A DNA stretch of 64,000 nucleotides from Lunularia cruciata. Lineage: Eukaryota; Streptophyta; Marchantiopsida; Lunulariales; Lunulariaceae. Position numbers and translations under genes: made by a program. Within the stretch, counting starts at the first letter, position 1; each line of letters begins with the position of its first letter. Positions 11,860 to 23,890 of the stretch are shown here, piece by piece. The stretch is taken from contig OX419759.1 in NCBI GenBank assembly GCA_948567375.1, positions 60,354,593 through 60,418,592 of the forward strand. The letters are read 5' to 3'. The notes beneath the pieces are model-generated. The model was not told the DNA's origin. It ran no database searches and saw nothing but the letters and a program-made list of their open reading frames with translations.

Positions 11860-12450
11860 TATCACACACTAACATAATAGCAGCTCCACTTGCCTTTGGG
11901 TGATCTCGGGATGTAGTGCAATGATCAATCAAAGCTTTTTCACACAAGACCTGAAACTCCTCCAAGAACTATGTACCTGATCAGTCAAACCTCAACTAGT
12001 GCACCAAAATGACTAAGAACCCAATCTAAGTACGAGTAAGTCATCCTTTCATTGGACTTGTGAAGAAGTACCACCAATTCAATCCACTTGGAGAAGTGGA
12101 TTGAGCTCCACCATAACCAAAACCTACCAATTATGTCTCATAGTCAATGGTAAAGGTCCAGCACAGTCCAAGTCCAAAGTCCAATGGTAACCCAATCCCA
12201 TGATAGGTAATGGGTGTAACTATGGCGTAGGAGCACTAAATGATACTCTAACTTGGTCACAAACCACACATCTAGCAACAAACTATTGTACATCAATCTA
12301 GATCCCGCACTATCAATAATGACTCTAGAGTAAGCTATATTTACACTTTAATCCAAAATGTCCTAGCTCCTCATGACCATGATCAACCAATTGTGCTATT
12401 TGAGATGGAAGTGGTACTACTCATACTCTACCATCCTCCCATACACAAAG
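11860..12450 (-). pseudogene. Integrase relic, family A
   Basis: The minus strand encodes an H2C2-like zinc finger (HEELGHF ... FVARCVVCDQV, about 12250-12390). It is followed by a core with LDLDCAGPLP (first aspartate), HFSKWIELVVL, YLDWVLSHFGALVEV and a TDQ-like second aspartate. The C-terminal part runs into the polypurine tract just before the LTR at 11600. Integrase inserts the cDNA into host DNA. Several stops interrupt it, and the third catalytic acidic residue is not clear. The same segment exists in copy 2. Confidence 0.65.
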
Positions 12451-12779
12451 AAGGTGTATGCACTCCAATCTGAACCATTTGGGTTGTTGAAGACCATGGT
12501 CTCTTTCCTTGGTCCCAATTGTGCCACCCACAACACCAGTGCAAAGATAATCTATCACTAAGAGATCATCATGAATGTCTCGCTGAACTATACCACTATC
12601 TCCACTCTTTGGATTTGTGATCTCAATAACTCCTCCTGTATGTGCTGAGAGAGATACCACCAAAGCCTCAAAAAATATGCAAAGAAAAGTAGATGCATGC
12701 CAACATGGCACCATCTCCTCATCTGTCTCACCATGCTAACGTGCTCCAATCTGATCCTTGCTTGTTGGGACATGGGTTT

Positions 12780-13990
12780 CTACTCAACCCATCTGCATCA
12801 CAATTCACCACTCAAGATCTATGAATAACTATGAAATCATAGTCTTGTAAAATTAGAGCCCATTGTGCAAGCTTCCTTCAAAGCTCCATCAACCACTTTA
12901 GTGGCTGATGATCAGTGATGAGAGTAAAGAGGTTACCAAATAAGTAACATTGGAAATGTGCTATTGCCTATACTGTTGCCAAACACTCTTCCTCATATGA
13001 ACTATAATTTGCATCTACTGAATTGTTGAAGTGACCAGCATAGGCCATTACAAACCCCTTCCCCTCATCATCATGATGGGGAAGCACTACTCCAAGCCCC
13101 AACATACTCCAATCAGTGTGAACTTGAAATGGTCATCCTCTAATCGGTGTCCTCAGAATAGGGTAGATGTCAACGTCTCCTTGAGCTCTAGAAAAGCTCT
13201 CTCTTGCTCATCTCCCCAACACCACTCCTAACTAAGTTTGGTCAACTTCATCAAGGCCTTAGAAGTGGCACTAAATCCTCTAACATATCCGTGATAGAAG
13301 TTCACCAACCTAAGGAATGCTTGCACTTTGTTCACATAGGCCGAGGAATACATGCAATAGCCTCCACCTTGGTATGCTGAACATTAACTCTAGGGTAGAT
13401 AGTGTGACCTAAATACTTAACCAAATCGTGGAAGAATCTACACTTCCTAGGATGTAATTTGAGTCCATGAGATCTCAACCTCTCAAACACCTCCAACAAA
13501 TGTCACTCATGCTCCTCTATAGTAGGGCTATAGACTAAAATATCATCAATATAGCACCAATCAAAATCCAATCCAGCTAGGATCCTATCCATGATCCTCT
13601 AGAACTTGGCATGAGCATTCTTAAACCAAACAGTAAGAACATCCATTGATATAACACATCCTTATTGTGAGGATCAATAACCCAAAATGATGTCTTGGAC
13701 TTATCCTCCTCCTTGATTGGCAACTGATGGTATCTTGCTCAAAGATCCAAAGTATTGAAGACCTTTGCATGCTCAAGTGCATCAAAAATCTCCTTTGGCA
13801 TAGGCATAACATACCAATCAATGCTAGTTTGTTGTTTGATAGGACGGTAATCTCCATACATCCGCCTATCTATGTAGTTGCATGCATATCCTTCTTTGCT
13901 AGCATCATTCTAGCTGATACATACTCTCCATGTGAAATCTCTACCAAACCAACCTCAAAAAGGTCTCTACTCCAACTCTGAATCAATGCT
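12780..13990 (-). pseudogene. Reverse transcriptase-RNase H relic, family A
   Basis: Minus-strand motifs in order: MYGDYRPIKQQTS and VFNTLDL (RT fingers and first aspartate); SKTSFWV; WCYIDDILVYS (about 13530-13560), the YxDD active site; KYLGHT; then RNase H with VHTDWSMLGLGVVL (about 13070-13110), YEEECLATVYAIAHF and TDHQPLKWLMEL (about 12870-12900). RT makes the element cDNA and RNase H degrades its RNA template. Stops and at least one frameshift disrupt it, for example after VFNTLDL. The homologous RNase H part at 21.4-21.9 kb confirms the family. Confidence 0.75.
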
Positions 13991-14479
13991 CTCTCCATGT
14001 CACTATATCAATAGGGAAGTAAAAAAATTGGTGTATTGCTAGTCAGCTTAATCCAAAGCCAAGTCCTTTAAGAGCACCCTAATCCTTCATATTGAGGGAA
14101 AAATAGCTTGTGTAGCTCCTCAAGAAACTCCAAACTCTCCATCTTTCTCCTCTTGTAAGCTTGGGTCCCAAATTTGGCTCCCAAGTATCCTCTATAATTG
14201 ATATAGGAGTGGAAGACGTAATGATTGGCTATTACACTGGCCCCTTGGAAGCAGTAGCATCATGCTCACAACCACTAGAGATCCCAACCTCCATGTGATA
14301 AACTCCCTCCATTTAAGTTGCAAGCTCCATACGTCCTCTAGCTACATTGCAAGTAGACCACACTCACCTAGATGAACTCCAAGTAGACCACTCTCCCTAA
14401 TAGCCATTGGTTGTGTCCCAAGAATACCATGTCCACTTGGTCTATCATCCCCAACATGTGCATGCATTGACTCAATAGG

Positions 14480-14543
14480 CACAGAGCTCACAAGTGTCAG
14501 AGTGGTGATGCTCATCACCACTCTGACACTTGTGAGCTCTGTG
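14480..14543. repeat. Perfect 31-bp inverted repeat with 2-bp loop
   Basis: The left arm (14480-14510, beginning CACAGAGCTCACAAGTGTCA) and right arm (14513-14543) are exact reverse complements, separated only by CT. It lies inside the decayed family A internal region, and its perfection contrasts with the decay around it, suggesting a recent fold-back duplication. Confidence 0.95.
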
Positions 14544-15499
14544 ACATCTTATGTTGCTCTACCAAGCCAAGGCTCACAATCCAAGTCAAATAATTTAGAT
14601 CCATAGCCTAACCTAACATATAATGTCTGGATGCCTCTAACACTACTAGAACAATGGTAATATTGGTGTTAAAACCCATTGCTTACTCTCTTTCATCAGC
14701 ATTGTGCTCCACTAATCGCTATAATTGTGAGTTCCAAACAAGTTCAAGACCTCTCTCTTGAAAAGGATGGGAGCTTGGGAAACCCATAAGTGTGGGAAAA
14801 GTGGCTTGGAGCGGTCTAACTAGGTTCACCACTACCATAGGTGATCTATTAGCCACTACCACCATCTAAAATTGACACCTAACATCCAAGATGTCATCAA
14901 CAATAAGGTGATCTAGTTGTTGAACCCATCATAAGCATACTATAGAATCTCTTTGAGTAAGAGGTTCATCCACCAAAGACAAAGACAATGAGCCCAAGAT
15001 CCTTCTCTGGCTGCATCTAACATGGCAAGTCTTTTCCAAGACTGGACCTGATGTGTACTTGCCACCACTCGGGTGCAAGAATCACCTATCAAAGGGACGT
15101 TCTCCAAAATCTAAGATGTAGAAATGGACTATTGAACCTAGAGATGTCATAGTATTCATAACATCTCCCAAAACACATGACAATGGGGATCCTAAAGACC
15201 CAAACCTTTGCCAACACATGTATATCCCTAACATGGCTATCCAAAAATCACCAAATGAATAGGACTATGTCTCTCCAGATCCTATGCCTTAGCAAGGAAA
15301 TGTCTACTAGTAGGGTCTTCTAGTAACCCCTAATTACTTACATTAGTAATAACTCAAGATACCAATTAGTCAAGTGTGTCACATGATGTAGAGAGACTCA
15401 CCTAGTAGTCTCATCTCTATCCACATACAAGTACCTATGTACTTGTATACTCGCGTGGAGTACCGCAACTAGTCCAATGCTAAATCTCACCAAAAAAAT

Positions 15500-16660
15500 C
15501 CAATAGACATACTCTCTCTATTGGATATTTTTAAGCAATGAATGTGGTATCTAGAGGTATCAAGGTAATTGACTTTGGATGCTCATCCTCACATTGGTCT
15601 CTTGGTGGTATAAAGGCCCCACTCCAAGCGTATTGCACCAACTGATTTGCGTGTTGCTGCAATGCTTCCTTTGAACTCCACAATGGAACATCCAAGGTGG
15701 ATGGAATGATCCCACTTGTACTCCAAATCCAAGTGATTTCCTCTGGTACCAAAGTATCTTCTGCATGGGCATTCCCTTCCAATAAGTCACTAACCAAGTA
15801 ACAAAACCATAAAAAACTGAAATTGATGCCACCGTGCTCTTGGATTGTAGTGAGCCAAGACTACCACTACTAAAATTTACTAGTAGGTGACATACCCATC
15901 CCTCATTTGACTACCAACTTAGTCTATAGGAAGTTGTCTCCTCCCAATAGTCAATATTAAAACCCATGGGGTATAACACTACTCCCCCAACCAACACATC
16001 ATATGACTCAGCTATTGTCATAATGGCTTGAGCTCTCACCATAGAGCTACCACTCAAATGACCAAGTTGAATCTAGATAGTGAGGTGAGCTTTCCACATG
16101 TGATGTATTGTGTAGAACCACTCCTTAGAGATGTTTGGATCTGAAATGAACACCTCTCCACATTGGTCTTCCATAACTCCAGATCGACAATTGTAGCCTT
16201 TCCCAACATAAGAGGCTACGCACCAGAGTCTAGTAGACCCTTTGTGGTGAATAGGCCATCCTTGAAGGTCCTACCAAACAAAAAATTCCCCTTTTTTTTA
16301 TCCAATAGGACAACTCCATGTGTAAACTATGCTTGCTCAAAGACCGGTCTAGTTGATAACTCTTCCAATCTAGCCATTGCTATCTACTATAAACCACTAG
16401 TCCTTGAGCGGATCCCATGCTCCTCAACAAAGTCAACTCTACTATCAACCACCTTTGCTCTAAAAGTAGGAACCACATCATCCTTACTCTCACAAAGCGT
16501 GGCAGCCAACCAAAACACTAGGGTTGGATCAACTTCCAATGTCAACATGTCATTGGGCAAGAAAAATGGAAAGCGCATAATCAATTGAGCTAGACTCAAT
16601 CTGTGTAGTAGCAAGTGGTTGACTATGTAGTCTATCATGCCTCCCATCACCACCTACCAC
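15500..16660 (-). pseudogene. Aspartic protease and downstream spacer, family A
   Basis: The minus strand encodes LLDSGA (plus 16220-16237), the retropepsin active site, followed by PLMLGKATI. Further on comes LVGGVVLYPMGFNIDYWEET (about 15905-15985), a conserved strand typical of the protease C-terminal half in this lineage. Open pieces lie at 16387-16653, upstream and perhaps the gag-protease linker, and at 15531-15832, downstream and of unknown role. Stops interrupt all parts. The protease would process the Gag-Pol polyprotein. Confidence 0.6.
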
Positions 16661-16699
16661 ACCTACACTAGGATATCTAGGAGCCATGGATGTTGTATG

Positions 16700-17690
16700 T
16701 AGTGCCTTAGAGAGTGTAAATTAAATAGGAAAGTTTGACCTGTCTACTAGCCTCTCTTCTTTGTGGGCCCAACTCCATTGATGCTTGTCTAGGCTCTGGA
16801 GCACATACTGCATTCCTAGTCATTGTGGTAAATGCATCCACTTGTGTTGCTCCACACATGAAGTCCAAGACATCTCTATCACCAGCATATGAGGTGGAAG
16901 CCTCCGCACTTGAATCTGATCTCCTTTGAGCTATGGCCATGCTAGCCAATCTTTGCTCTAATTGCTCAATCTGAGTAGCCATGACTGTATCGGACGTAAG
17001 GGCAAGTATTACATCCCTACTAGATGTGGATCTTCTACCACCACCTCTACCACCTTGTCCTCCATGACCTGGAGCTCCTCTACTACATGCATAGCAGCCC
17101 TTTCACTCCGTAACTTTGGGTGTAGGTCAAAGCATTGGTCACTAGTGTGATCAAATCTATAGCAATGGTCACACTATCTTTATGCCGGTTGAGATGCCAA
17201 TCCATTGTCTTGAGTGCACTCTCTCCTATGGTGAGGTCCACCACAAGTCTAACAAGCAACACCACCATTCATTGGCTACTACTAACTTGAAAATGAAGGC
17301 AAGGGTATAGCTACACTAGGCCCTCCACTTGTTCCATATGATCTGGGATGTCCATCCTATCCTTGGAAGCCAACATGGTGTGGTGCATTTTGCTTCACTC
17401 TAGAAGAGGTTACAATTGTGGATGAGGTCTCCCTACCAAATCTAGATGTCACAAATTTCTCCTCCACCATGTTGAGCTCAATATGCTCAACCAAACCAAA
17501 GACTATTGCCAAAGTAGGTGATGTAGCTTGTAACAACATAGCATCATGTACTCTATGTCATAACTCCCTATCCAGAATCCCATACCAAAATTACTTGGGC
17601 CTCAATAACTCCTTGAGTAAAATTGATATGCCATCTCATGCAAGTGTATACCTCGCATAGGCTCTCTCTAGCCTTTCATTGGAACTCCTA
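16700..17690 (-). pseudogene. Gag relic, family A
   Basis: The minus strand shows a capsid-like part with ATSPTLAIVFGLVEHIELNM (within 17357-17539). Then comes a zinc-knuckle-like CDHCYRFDHTSDQCFDLHP (about 17125-17185), and a C-terminal piece (16707-16982) whose MATQIEQLEQRLASMA looks coiled coil. The order capsid, knuckle, coil is plausible for a plant Ty3/gypsy Gag followed by protease. Frames are broken. The right end coincides with the start of an unrelated plus-strand relic. Confidence 0.55.
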
Positions 17691-17699
17691 CAAGCTCCT

Positions 17700-19880
17700 C
17701 AACTTGTCAATCTGCACTCCCTAATAGTTTTACTTCAAACATTGGAAGAACTTTACCATGGGGTTAACCCCTGGTACTACATCACCTCATGTAGTGGTAC
17801 CTCCACTTGTAGACACGTATGTAGACCCAATGAGGCAGAGTATTATCAAGACCGTGATGGCAATGATGAAGCTAGATTGGACTACATATGTCACAAAGCA
17901 ACAAGTTATCGTCTTTCATCTCATGTTTGTAGGAGAGAGTATGAACTAGGTAAGATGTTTCTATTTGAGGACAAGGCAAATGATTTGGCATTGGAGAAAT
18001 GATTGGCCAACTCACTACTTTATGCCTTTTGCAGCCTATTTTTATTTGGGTTTGAATTTGCTCAACTCCAAGGAGAGAAGATAGATGGTGTCCCATTTTC
18101 ATCCAAACTTGCATCAAGATGCAAATGAGGACGAGTAGTGGTACATGGTAGAAGTGCAAGAGAATAACCAATAGGAAGAAGACATTGACATTACTAGTAT
18201 ATTGATCAAAGAGGAGGAGTAGACCTGAGGACACTATGTTGCTAGCCAAGAAGAGTGCTACTCAAAGAGTGAATCCAAGTTCAGTTGTTGCCTTGGTGGA
18301 TTTATCTTTAGGGATTGAAGAAGGAGGAGGAGCTAAGTCTAATGATGAGGACTCAGAGGAGGAGATGAGAAAGGAGTCAACTAATGGAAGTGAGGGCAAA
18401 CCCAAGTTGAGCAGCTAGTGGAAGAGGAGGCTAAAGAACATTTGGACCATGAGTTCCATGAAAGAAGAGGCTAAAGAACATTTGGATTGTGAGTTCCATG
18501 TAGAGATCGATTGCATGGAAGGAGGTGACAATCCTTGTACGGGATTTGTTGGAGGAAGATGTTCCAACAAAGGAGGATGAATTCCAGATGGTGTTCTAGA
18601 GGGGAGCATGATCCCAAAGACTCATCAAAGCTGCACAAGCTGGACCTAATGAACCCAAGGCTAAAGGAGAAGAGAGCTTGGAGGATGTCAACCTAAAGGT
18701 GATAAGATCAAGACTTTTGGTTGCAGCGCTAGTGATAGTTGCAAAAGATGAAGGAGATGCAGACAAGGACACATTCCATGGAATGATTTATCTATCAAGT
18801 GTAGTATGTCCATTGTTAGTGTATTTATAGGAGTGGATGTTGGATTCAAAGAAGGAGTATATGGAGGTAAAGAATGAGCTTCAATTAGTGAAGTCATTCA
18901 AAGAGGAGATTTTGCAATTAAAGGCAAGGTTGTCAAAGAGCAAGGAGGAAGCCAAAGTACTTTGGGTTGATGCAAAAATCTGACAACAACACTTCAATGA
19001 TTTGTAGGAGAGCTTTGAGCAACATGGTGGCTATCTAGAGCACCAGAAGGAGGAGTTGAAGGAGCAAACAGCAAATTTGGAGAAGTTGTAGAGGAACTTT
19101 GACTATGCTCAAACAGAATTGAATAGTCAAAAGGATCAACTTGAGATGCATGAATAAGCCTTGGAGGAGCTCAAACAAGTTGCAGTGGAGAAAGATTGGG
19201 CTTGGTAGAAGGAGCTTGCAAGTAGAATCTGAGAAGAGCATAGGGTTTATGAGTTGGTGAAGCAATGAGAAGCTCATGTTGGATTCAAAGAAGGAGTATA
19301 TGGAGGTAAAGAATGAGCTTCAATTAGTGAAGTCATTCAAAGAGGAGATTTTGCAATTGAAGGCAAGGTTGTCAAAGAGCAAGGAGGAAGCCGAAGTACT
19401 TTGGGTTGATGCAAAAATCTGACAACAACACTTCAATGATTTGTAGGAGAGCTTTGAGCAACATGGTGGCTATCTAGAGCGCCAGAAGGAGGAGTTGAAG
19501 GAGCAAACAGCAAAGTTGGAGAAGTTGTAGAGGAACTTTGACTATGCTCAAACAGAATTGAATAGTCAAAAGGATCAACTTGAGATGCATGAATAAGCCT
19601 TGGAGGAGCTCAAACAAGTTGCGGTGGAGAAAGATTGGGCTTGGTAGAAGGAGCTTGCAAGTAGAATCTGAGAAGAGCATAGGGTTTATGAGTTGGTGAA
19701 GCAATGAGAAGCTCATGTTGCTAAGGGGGAAGCGGAAAGAAGGAAGTTAGAGGCAAAGTATGTTGAGGAGTTACAGGTACTTCATATGAAGTTGGAGGAA
19801 GAGGTGACCCAAGGTGAGTCACACTTAGAGAAGAAAGATTTGGATGCAGAAAGTGAAATTGCAGTATAGTTGAAGGCAAT
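17700..19880 (+). pseudogene. Relic of a coiled-coil, acidic protein
   Basis: Plus-strand frames encode CRREYELGKMFLFEDKANDLALEK (17910-18000, shown in shorter blocks: YELGKMFLFEDK, NDLALEK), then an acidic stretch near 18300-18410. A long heptad-rich coiled coil follows (KKEYMEVKNELQLVK, EILQLKARLSKSKEEA, QKDQLEMHE), repeated twice. Many in-frame stops and shifts make it non-functional. Proteins of this shape are common as repetitive hypothetical proteins in plant genomes, probably transposon-associated; I do not know their function. It abuts truncated gag of family A on the left and a solo LTR on the right. Confidence 0.5.
18841..19711 (+). repeat. 439-bp tandem duplication within the coiled-coil relic
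   Basis: TGGATTCAAAGAAGGAGTAT starts at 18841 and again at 19280, and the two units remain nearly identical to the end, including shared in-frame stops (for example TAG after GAGAAGTTG). The duplication therefore arose after the reading frame had already been lost. Confidence 0.9.
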
Positions 19881-20411
19881 GCTCAGTACTAGTTTAGACT
19901 TGTGTGCTTGTCATTTAGCTTAATTCCAAAGTATGAGTCTTGTGCTTTTTTTTTTGTGAGTGTGTGGAGAATTTTGAATTGTAGCTCAAAGATTATTAGA
20001 TGTTGGATTCTAAAATTCTGAACTTTGCCTCTTTGTGTTTGATCCTAAGTGGATAGCAATCAAAGCAATGCCTTGATAGATTGGTGAAAACTATGTGTTG
20101 GTAGTATGTGGCACTTGTGATTTCATGCATTGGATTGATGAAATGTCATCTTGATTGATGAAGTTGCACCTTCATGGAGGTGTGGAATGCAATTCCAAGG
20201 TGAAGTCACTTTGTGGTGAAGTAGCCTTCTTCAAGTCAATTGAATCGTCACAATTGAGATTTGACTGGAAAGAAATTGTTGAATTGTGATTGTGAGTGAC
20301 ATTTGATTGTGACAAGAGTTGCTATTGAGAACTTGTTAGTCTCTTCTCGTCAAGAGGCTAAATATGAAATCAAGAAGAACTACATTGTTACATTTTACTT
20401 TTTATTTGACC

Positions 20412-21095
20412 TATGAGCCAGCCCATCACTCACTCAAGATGAATCTCTAATAGTTATTATGGTAGCGCACCATGGACTAAGAAAGCAAAGAACCCCAACT
20501 CCATCCTACTCCTCCAACGTTAACACTCCAAGACTCAAACCATTGCTCACTAGAGAGCTCAATGAGAGAGAGATAGTTTCAAATGAAAAGATGATAAGTA
20601 CCTCCTCACTCCTAGTTTCAATACTTCTGAAATAATTATGCATCATTGTAACTAATTATTGGAGTAACTCAAATTACTAGGCTAAAAGTCAAATAAAGTC
20701 TAAAGGAGTATCTATGCTCATGAGAATATTCTCCTAAGCATGTGGTCTTATCTTGACCCAAACACTAAATCAAGGATTCCTTCACATGGGCTACCCTTAG
20801 ACTATAGAAAAATCCAAAACAAAAAAGCTTATGGGTCCAAGAGTTCTCAACACTTTCTTCAAAACCAAACACTTATGAATAATACCAAGTCAATATAATA
20901 GAATCCAAAATAGTGGTGCTCATCTTTTCCACTTCCTCTAAAGTAAGGTCTCCTCTATCTTAGCTATGACTATTTGTAAGTAATTATGACTAATGTAGAA
21001 CCATATTTTATCTCTATATAGATAATATCTCTCAAGTACTTGTAATACCAAACTATATATCACAATAGCACATACATGCACACATGGGTGCTACA
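20412..21095 (-). mobile_element. Solo LTR of family B (Tat/Athila-like)
   Basis: In minus orientation the sequence matches the 677-bp and 675-bp LTRs of element B end to end. It has the TGTGCATGTGTG start, GGTATTACAAGTACTTGAGAGAT, the CCATGGTGCGCTACCATAAT block and a GGCTCA-type end. No internal element sequence is attached on either side, so it is a solo LTR, presumably left by recombination between two LTRs. Flanks TGACC and AACCA are not an exact target duplication. Confidence 0.8.
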
Positions 21096-21179
21096 AACCA
21101 TTCCTAACTAGTATCTCTATGGGGTTAAATGATTATTTACCCATTGTTGCAAAAGTTATACTTGTTTGGTTGTCATAAT

Positions 21180-22085
21180 TGCACATATTCCTTGGCCTAT
21201 GGATGTGAGTAAAGGGAAAACATTCCTTAGATTGGTAAAATTTTATTGCATATATGTTAGAGAATTTAGTACCATTGCCAAGGCCTTGACATAGCTGATC
21301 AAGCTTACACAAGAGTGATGTTGGGGAGATTAGCAAGAGAGAGCTTTTATACAGCTCAAGGAGAGGTTGATATCTAACCTTATTCTCAAGAGACCAATCA
21401 GAGGATGGCTATTCTAGGTTCATATTGATTGGAGTATGTTGGGGTTGGGAGCAATGCTCACCCAAAAGGATGATGGGGAGAGGAGTTTGTGGTGCCCTAT
21501 GCTAGTTGCTCCAACAATTCAATGAAGTCAAAGAATAGATGTATTTTTTTTAAGTCATTTTCAAATAGTTCATATAAGGAAGAGTGCTTGGCAGTAGTGT
21601 GAGCAGTAGCAAATTTCTAATGTTACCTATTTGGTAACCCCTTCACTCTCATCATTGATATCAATCACTGAAATAGTTGATGGAGTCCGACAAGGTTTTA
21701 GAGAAGCTTAAACCCTTTGATTTTACTGTGTGAGTATTATTATTAATGAGTATTATTTCATGGTCATTTGTAGACATGGAGTGGTGAACTTTGATGCAAA
21801 TGGGTTGAGTAGAAACCCATGTCCTAGTTTGTAAGATCAGACTAGAGCACATTAGCATGGTGAGATAAATGAGGAGATGATGCTAGATTGGCATGCATTT
21901 ACCTTTTAATGTATATTTTTTGAAACCTTGATGGTATCTCTCTCAACATATACAAGAGGAGTTGTTGAAATCATAGATCAAAAGGGCAGAGATATTAGTA
22001 CATATTAGCAAGACATTCATGATGATGTAATAGTGATGGATTATCTTTGCAATAGTGTTATAGATGGCACAATTGGTGCCAAGGT
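21180..22085 (+). pseudogene. Family A pol fragment (RT thumb-RNase H), plus strand
   Basis: Plus-strand translation gives FYCIYVREFSTIAKALT and QERAF.QLKERL (RT-RNase H connection), then HIDWSMLGLGAMLTQKDDGE (about 21430-21480). RNase H-like remains continue to a GVVNFDANGLSRNPCPS block (about 21780-21825). After that come SLSTYTRGVVEI and VMDYLCNSVIDGTIGAKV, which are homologous to the linker before integrase in the minus-strand copies at 12.4-12.7 and 29.3-29.6 kb. It is broken by stops and a shift, and lies opposite in orientation to copy 1. Confidence 0.7.
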
Positions 22086-22604
22086 ATAATACCAAAAGCT
22101 GATCTAGAGGTGAAATTTAGTTTGGTAATATCTAGAAGGATGTTATACATGATGAACTAAATAGATCAGATAGAGATATCACCAAAAGAATACTTCTATT
22201 AATAGAGTAAAAACCAAAATAGAATTAAAAACCTTATGGTACTTCTACTAATAGAGCAACCCAAAATGGTACTTCTACTAATAGAGCAACCCAAAATTGC
22301 TTATAGGTATATTTGGGTTTTTGCTCTATCAATAGAAGTATTCTTTTGGTGATACTCTTTTTGATCTATTTAGTCCATCATGTGTAACATCCTTCCATAT
22401 GCTACAAACAAAATTTTACCTCTAGATCAAATATCTAGCTATTGGTTCTAAGGTTTTCAAGTTTTTTAATTTCTGCCCTATTAGTAAAAGTAATTTCTTG
22501 ATGATACCTCTATCTGATCTATTTAGTCCACCATACATAAAATCTTCTTAAATGTTACGAAACCAAATTTCACCTCTAGATCATATGTCTAGCTATTGGT
22601 ATTA
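22086..22604. mobile_element. Cluster of three LTR fragments, one inverted
   Basis: A TGTAATACC/TATAATACC...GATCTAGAGGTGAAATTT block occurs three times: plus orientation from 22086, minus orientation ending near 22445, and minus orientation ending near 22604. Each is followed by the same AGATCAGATAGAGATATCA-like and CTTCTAnTAATAGAG segments. The outer minus copy directly adjoins the chromodomain end of element H, so it is H's 3' LTR. A related LTR in plus orientation begins near 49931. Confidence 0.65.
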
Positions 22605-22619
22605 CAAATCTCCTTCCTT

Positions 22620-23890
22620 TAAGACGTAACATCCTCGTTACTAAGCTGTTGCTCAAAAGATTGCACCAGCACCGGTGCATGTGTGAAGTTGGCAACTGGC
22701 TCTTAAGTTGTCTCATATGGTGGGTAACCTTTACTATACAAGATATTCCACCTGTGGATGGTAAGTACCATGGATGCATTTCTAGAGAATACATTCCACT
22801 TCATAATCCTCAGTGCTATCAATTAGTGTTGTGATAAGGTTGAATGTCTTGTATAGAATGATAGTGGCCCCATTGGAGAGCATATCTGTATAGTAAGGAA
22901 ACATAGAACACTAGATGGATCTTCAAGTGTGGTGGTAACTTGATGTGATAGGCCACAGTGCCGATTTGATGAAGAATGGAAAAAGGCCCAATAAAACATG
23001 ATCTGAGCTTATTAGGACCAACTAATGTGAGATTGGTTGTTGATAGCCACACTTGATCCTTGACATTGAACTCCATGTGCCTATGATGTACATCTACATA
23101 CTATTACTATCAATTTTGGGCTATCTGCAACGTGTGCTTGGCGCTAGCAACACCTTGTTGGATTCTAGAAATAAAGTTGTTGACTACGCAACCTTGGTAG
23201 CCACCAGATGGAGCTTCATCAAGCTTGAAGATGTGAGGGGATGCTCACCATACATGAGGAAGTATGGAGTGACTTGGGTGAATGGATTCACTAAATTTTT
23301 GTAAGAAAATTCCACCAATGGAAGTAAGGTGTCCCGTCTCTCTTGCTCATCTAAGGTGAAGCCTTGTAGCATGTCTTCAATAGTGCAATTAGCCCGCTCT
23401 ATTTTTCCATCGGTCTATGAGTGGTAAGCTATGGACATGGCCAACTTGGTTTTGAAGAAACCAAAGAGTGTTAGCCAAAACAAACTAATGAATTGAGTGC
23501 CTCTATCAATGATGAGCACTTGATACAGACCATGATGAGAGAAGATTGCATCTAAGTACAATTGAGCTAGTTGTGGAGAAATCACGTCCTTGGTGGTAGG
23601 GCATACATGAATCATTTTGTTGAGTCAATCAACAAAGACTTCAATGGAGTCAAACCTTGAGGTGGTCTTGGGCAATTCACAAACTAGATCTATACTCACC
23701 TGTTCCCAACATTGTGTAGGAGTAGGGAGGGATTGAAGGAGTCCTACAAGAGCTTGATTAGAAGCTTTCTTTTGTTGACAAAGTAGGAAACTACAGATAT
23801 AGTCCATCACATTGTTGCTCATCTTGGGCCAATAGTAATGGCACTGGACTACATCCAAGGTCTTGTCCACTCCAACATGACCTGCAATGG
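22620..23890 (-). pseudogene. Integrase with chromodomain remnant, chromovirus H
   Basis: The minus strand shows an HHCC finger (GHAGVDKTL ... CSFLLCQQKK, about 23770-23890). The core has SIDLVCELP (D1, about 23680), IIDRGTQFIS (D2, about 23500) and DGKIERANCTIEDML (E, about 23350-23400). A C-terminal module follows with VKDQVWLST and GPFSILHQIG (GPF/Y-like, 22950-23060). A chromodomain-like KGYPPYETT.EPVANF (about 22700-22760) ends the protein, with QQLSNEDVTS-like residues at the LTR. Chromodomains direct integration toward modified histones. Stops interrupt it in several places. Confidence 0.75.

Larger units (their letters stand above)
11601..17690 (-). mobile_element. Family A Ty3/gypsy element, internal region, 5'-truncated
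   Basis: Read on the minus strand the order is gag, protease, an unusual spacer, RT, RNase H, integrase and 3' LTR, which is the Ty3/gypsy order (integrase after RNase H). Every domain is broken by stops and shifts. The 5' LTR and primer site are missing: gag stops near 17.69 kb where an unrelated plus-strand coding relic starts. A perfect 31-bp-arm hairpin sits in the protease-RT interval. Further fragments of the same family occur at 21180-22085 (plus strand) and 28524-29690 (minus strand). Confidence 0.75.

Noticed and set aside
12373..12561. Plus-strand ORFs at 12373-12561 and 29287-29475 that look conserved between two loci
   Set aside because: Conservation is due to the duplicated minus-strand family A pol; the sense coding is on the other strand.
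19035..19716. Two near-identical leucine-rich minus-strand ORFs (19035-19277 and 19474-19716)
   Set aside because: They are antisense shadows of the duplicated coiled-coil heptads; leucine richness comes from reversed Gln/Glu/Lys codons.
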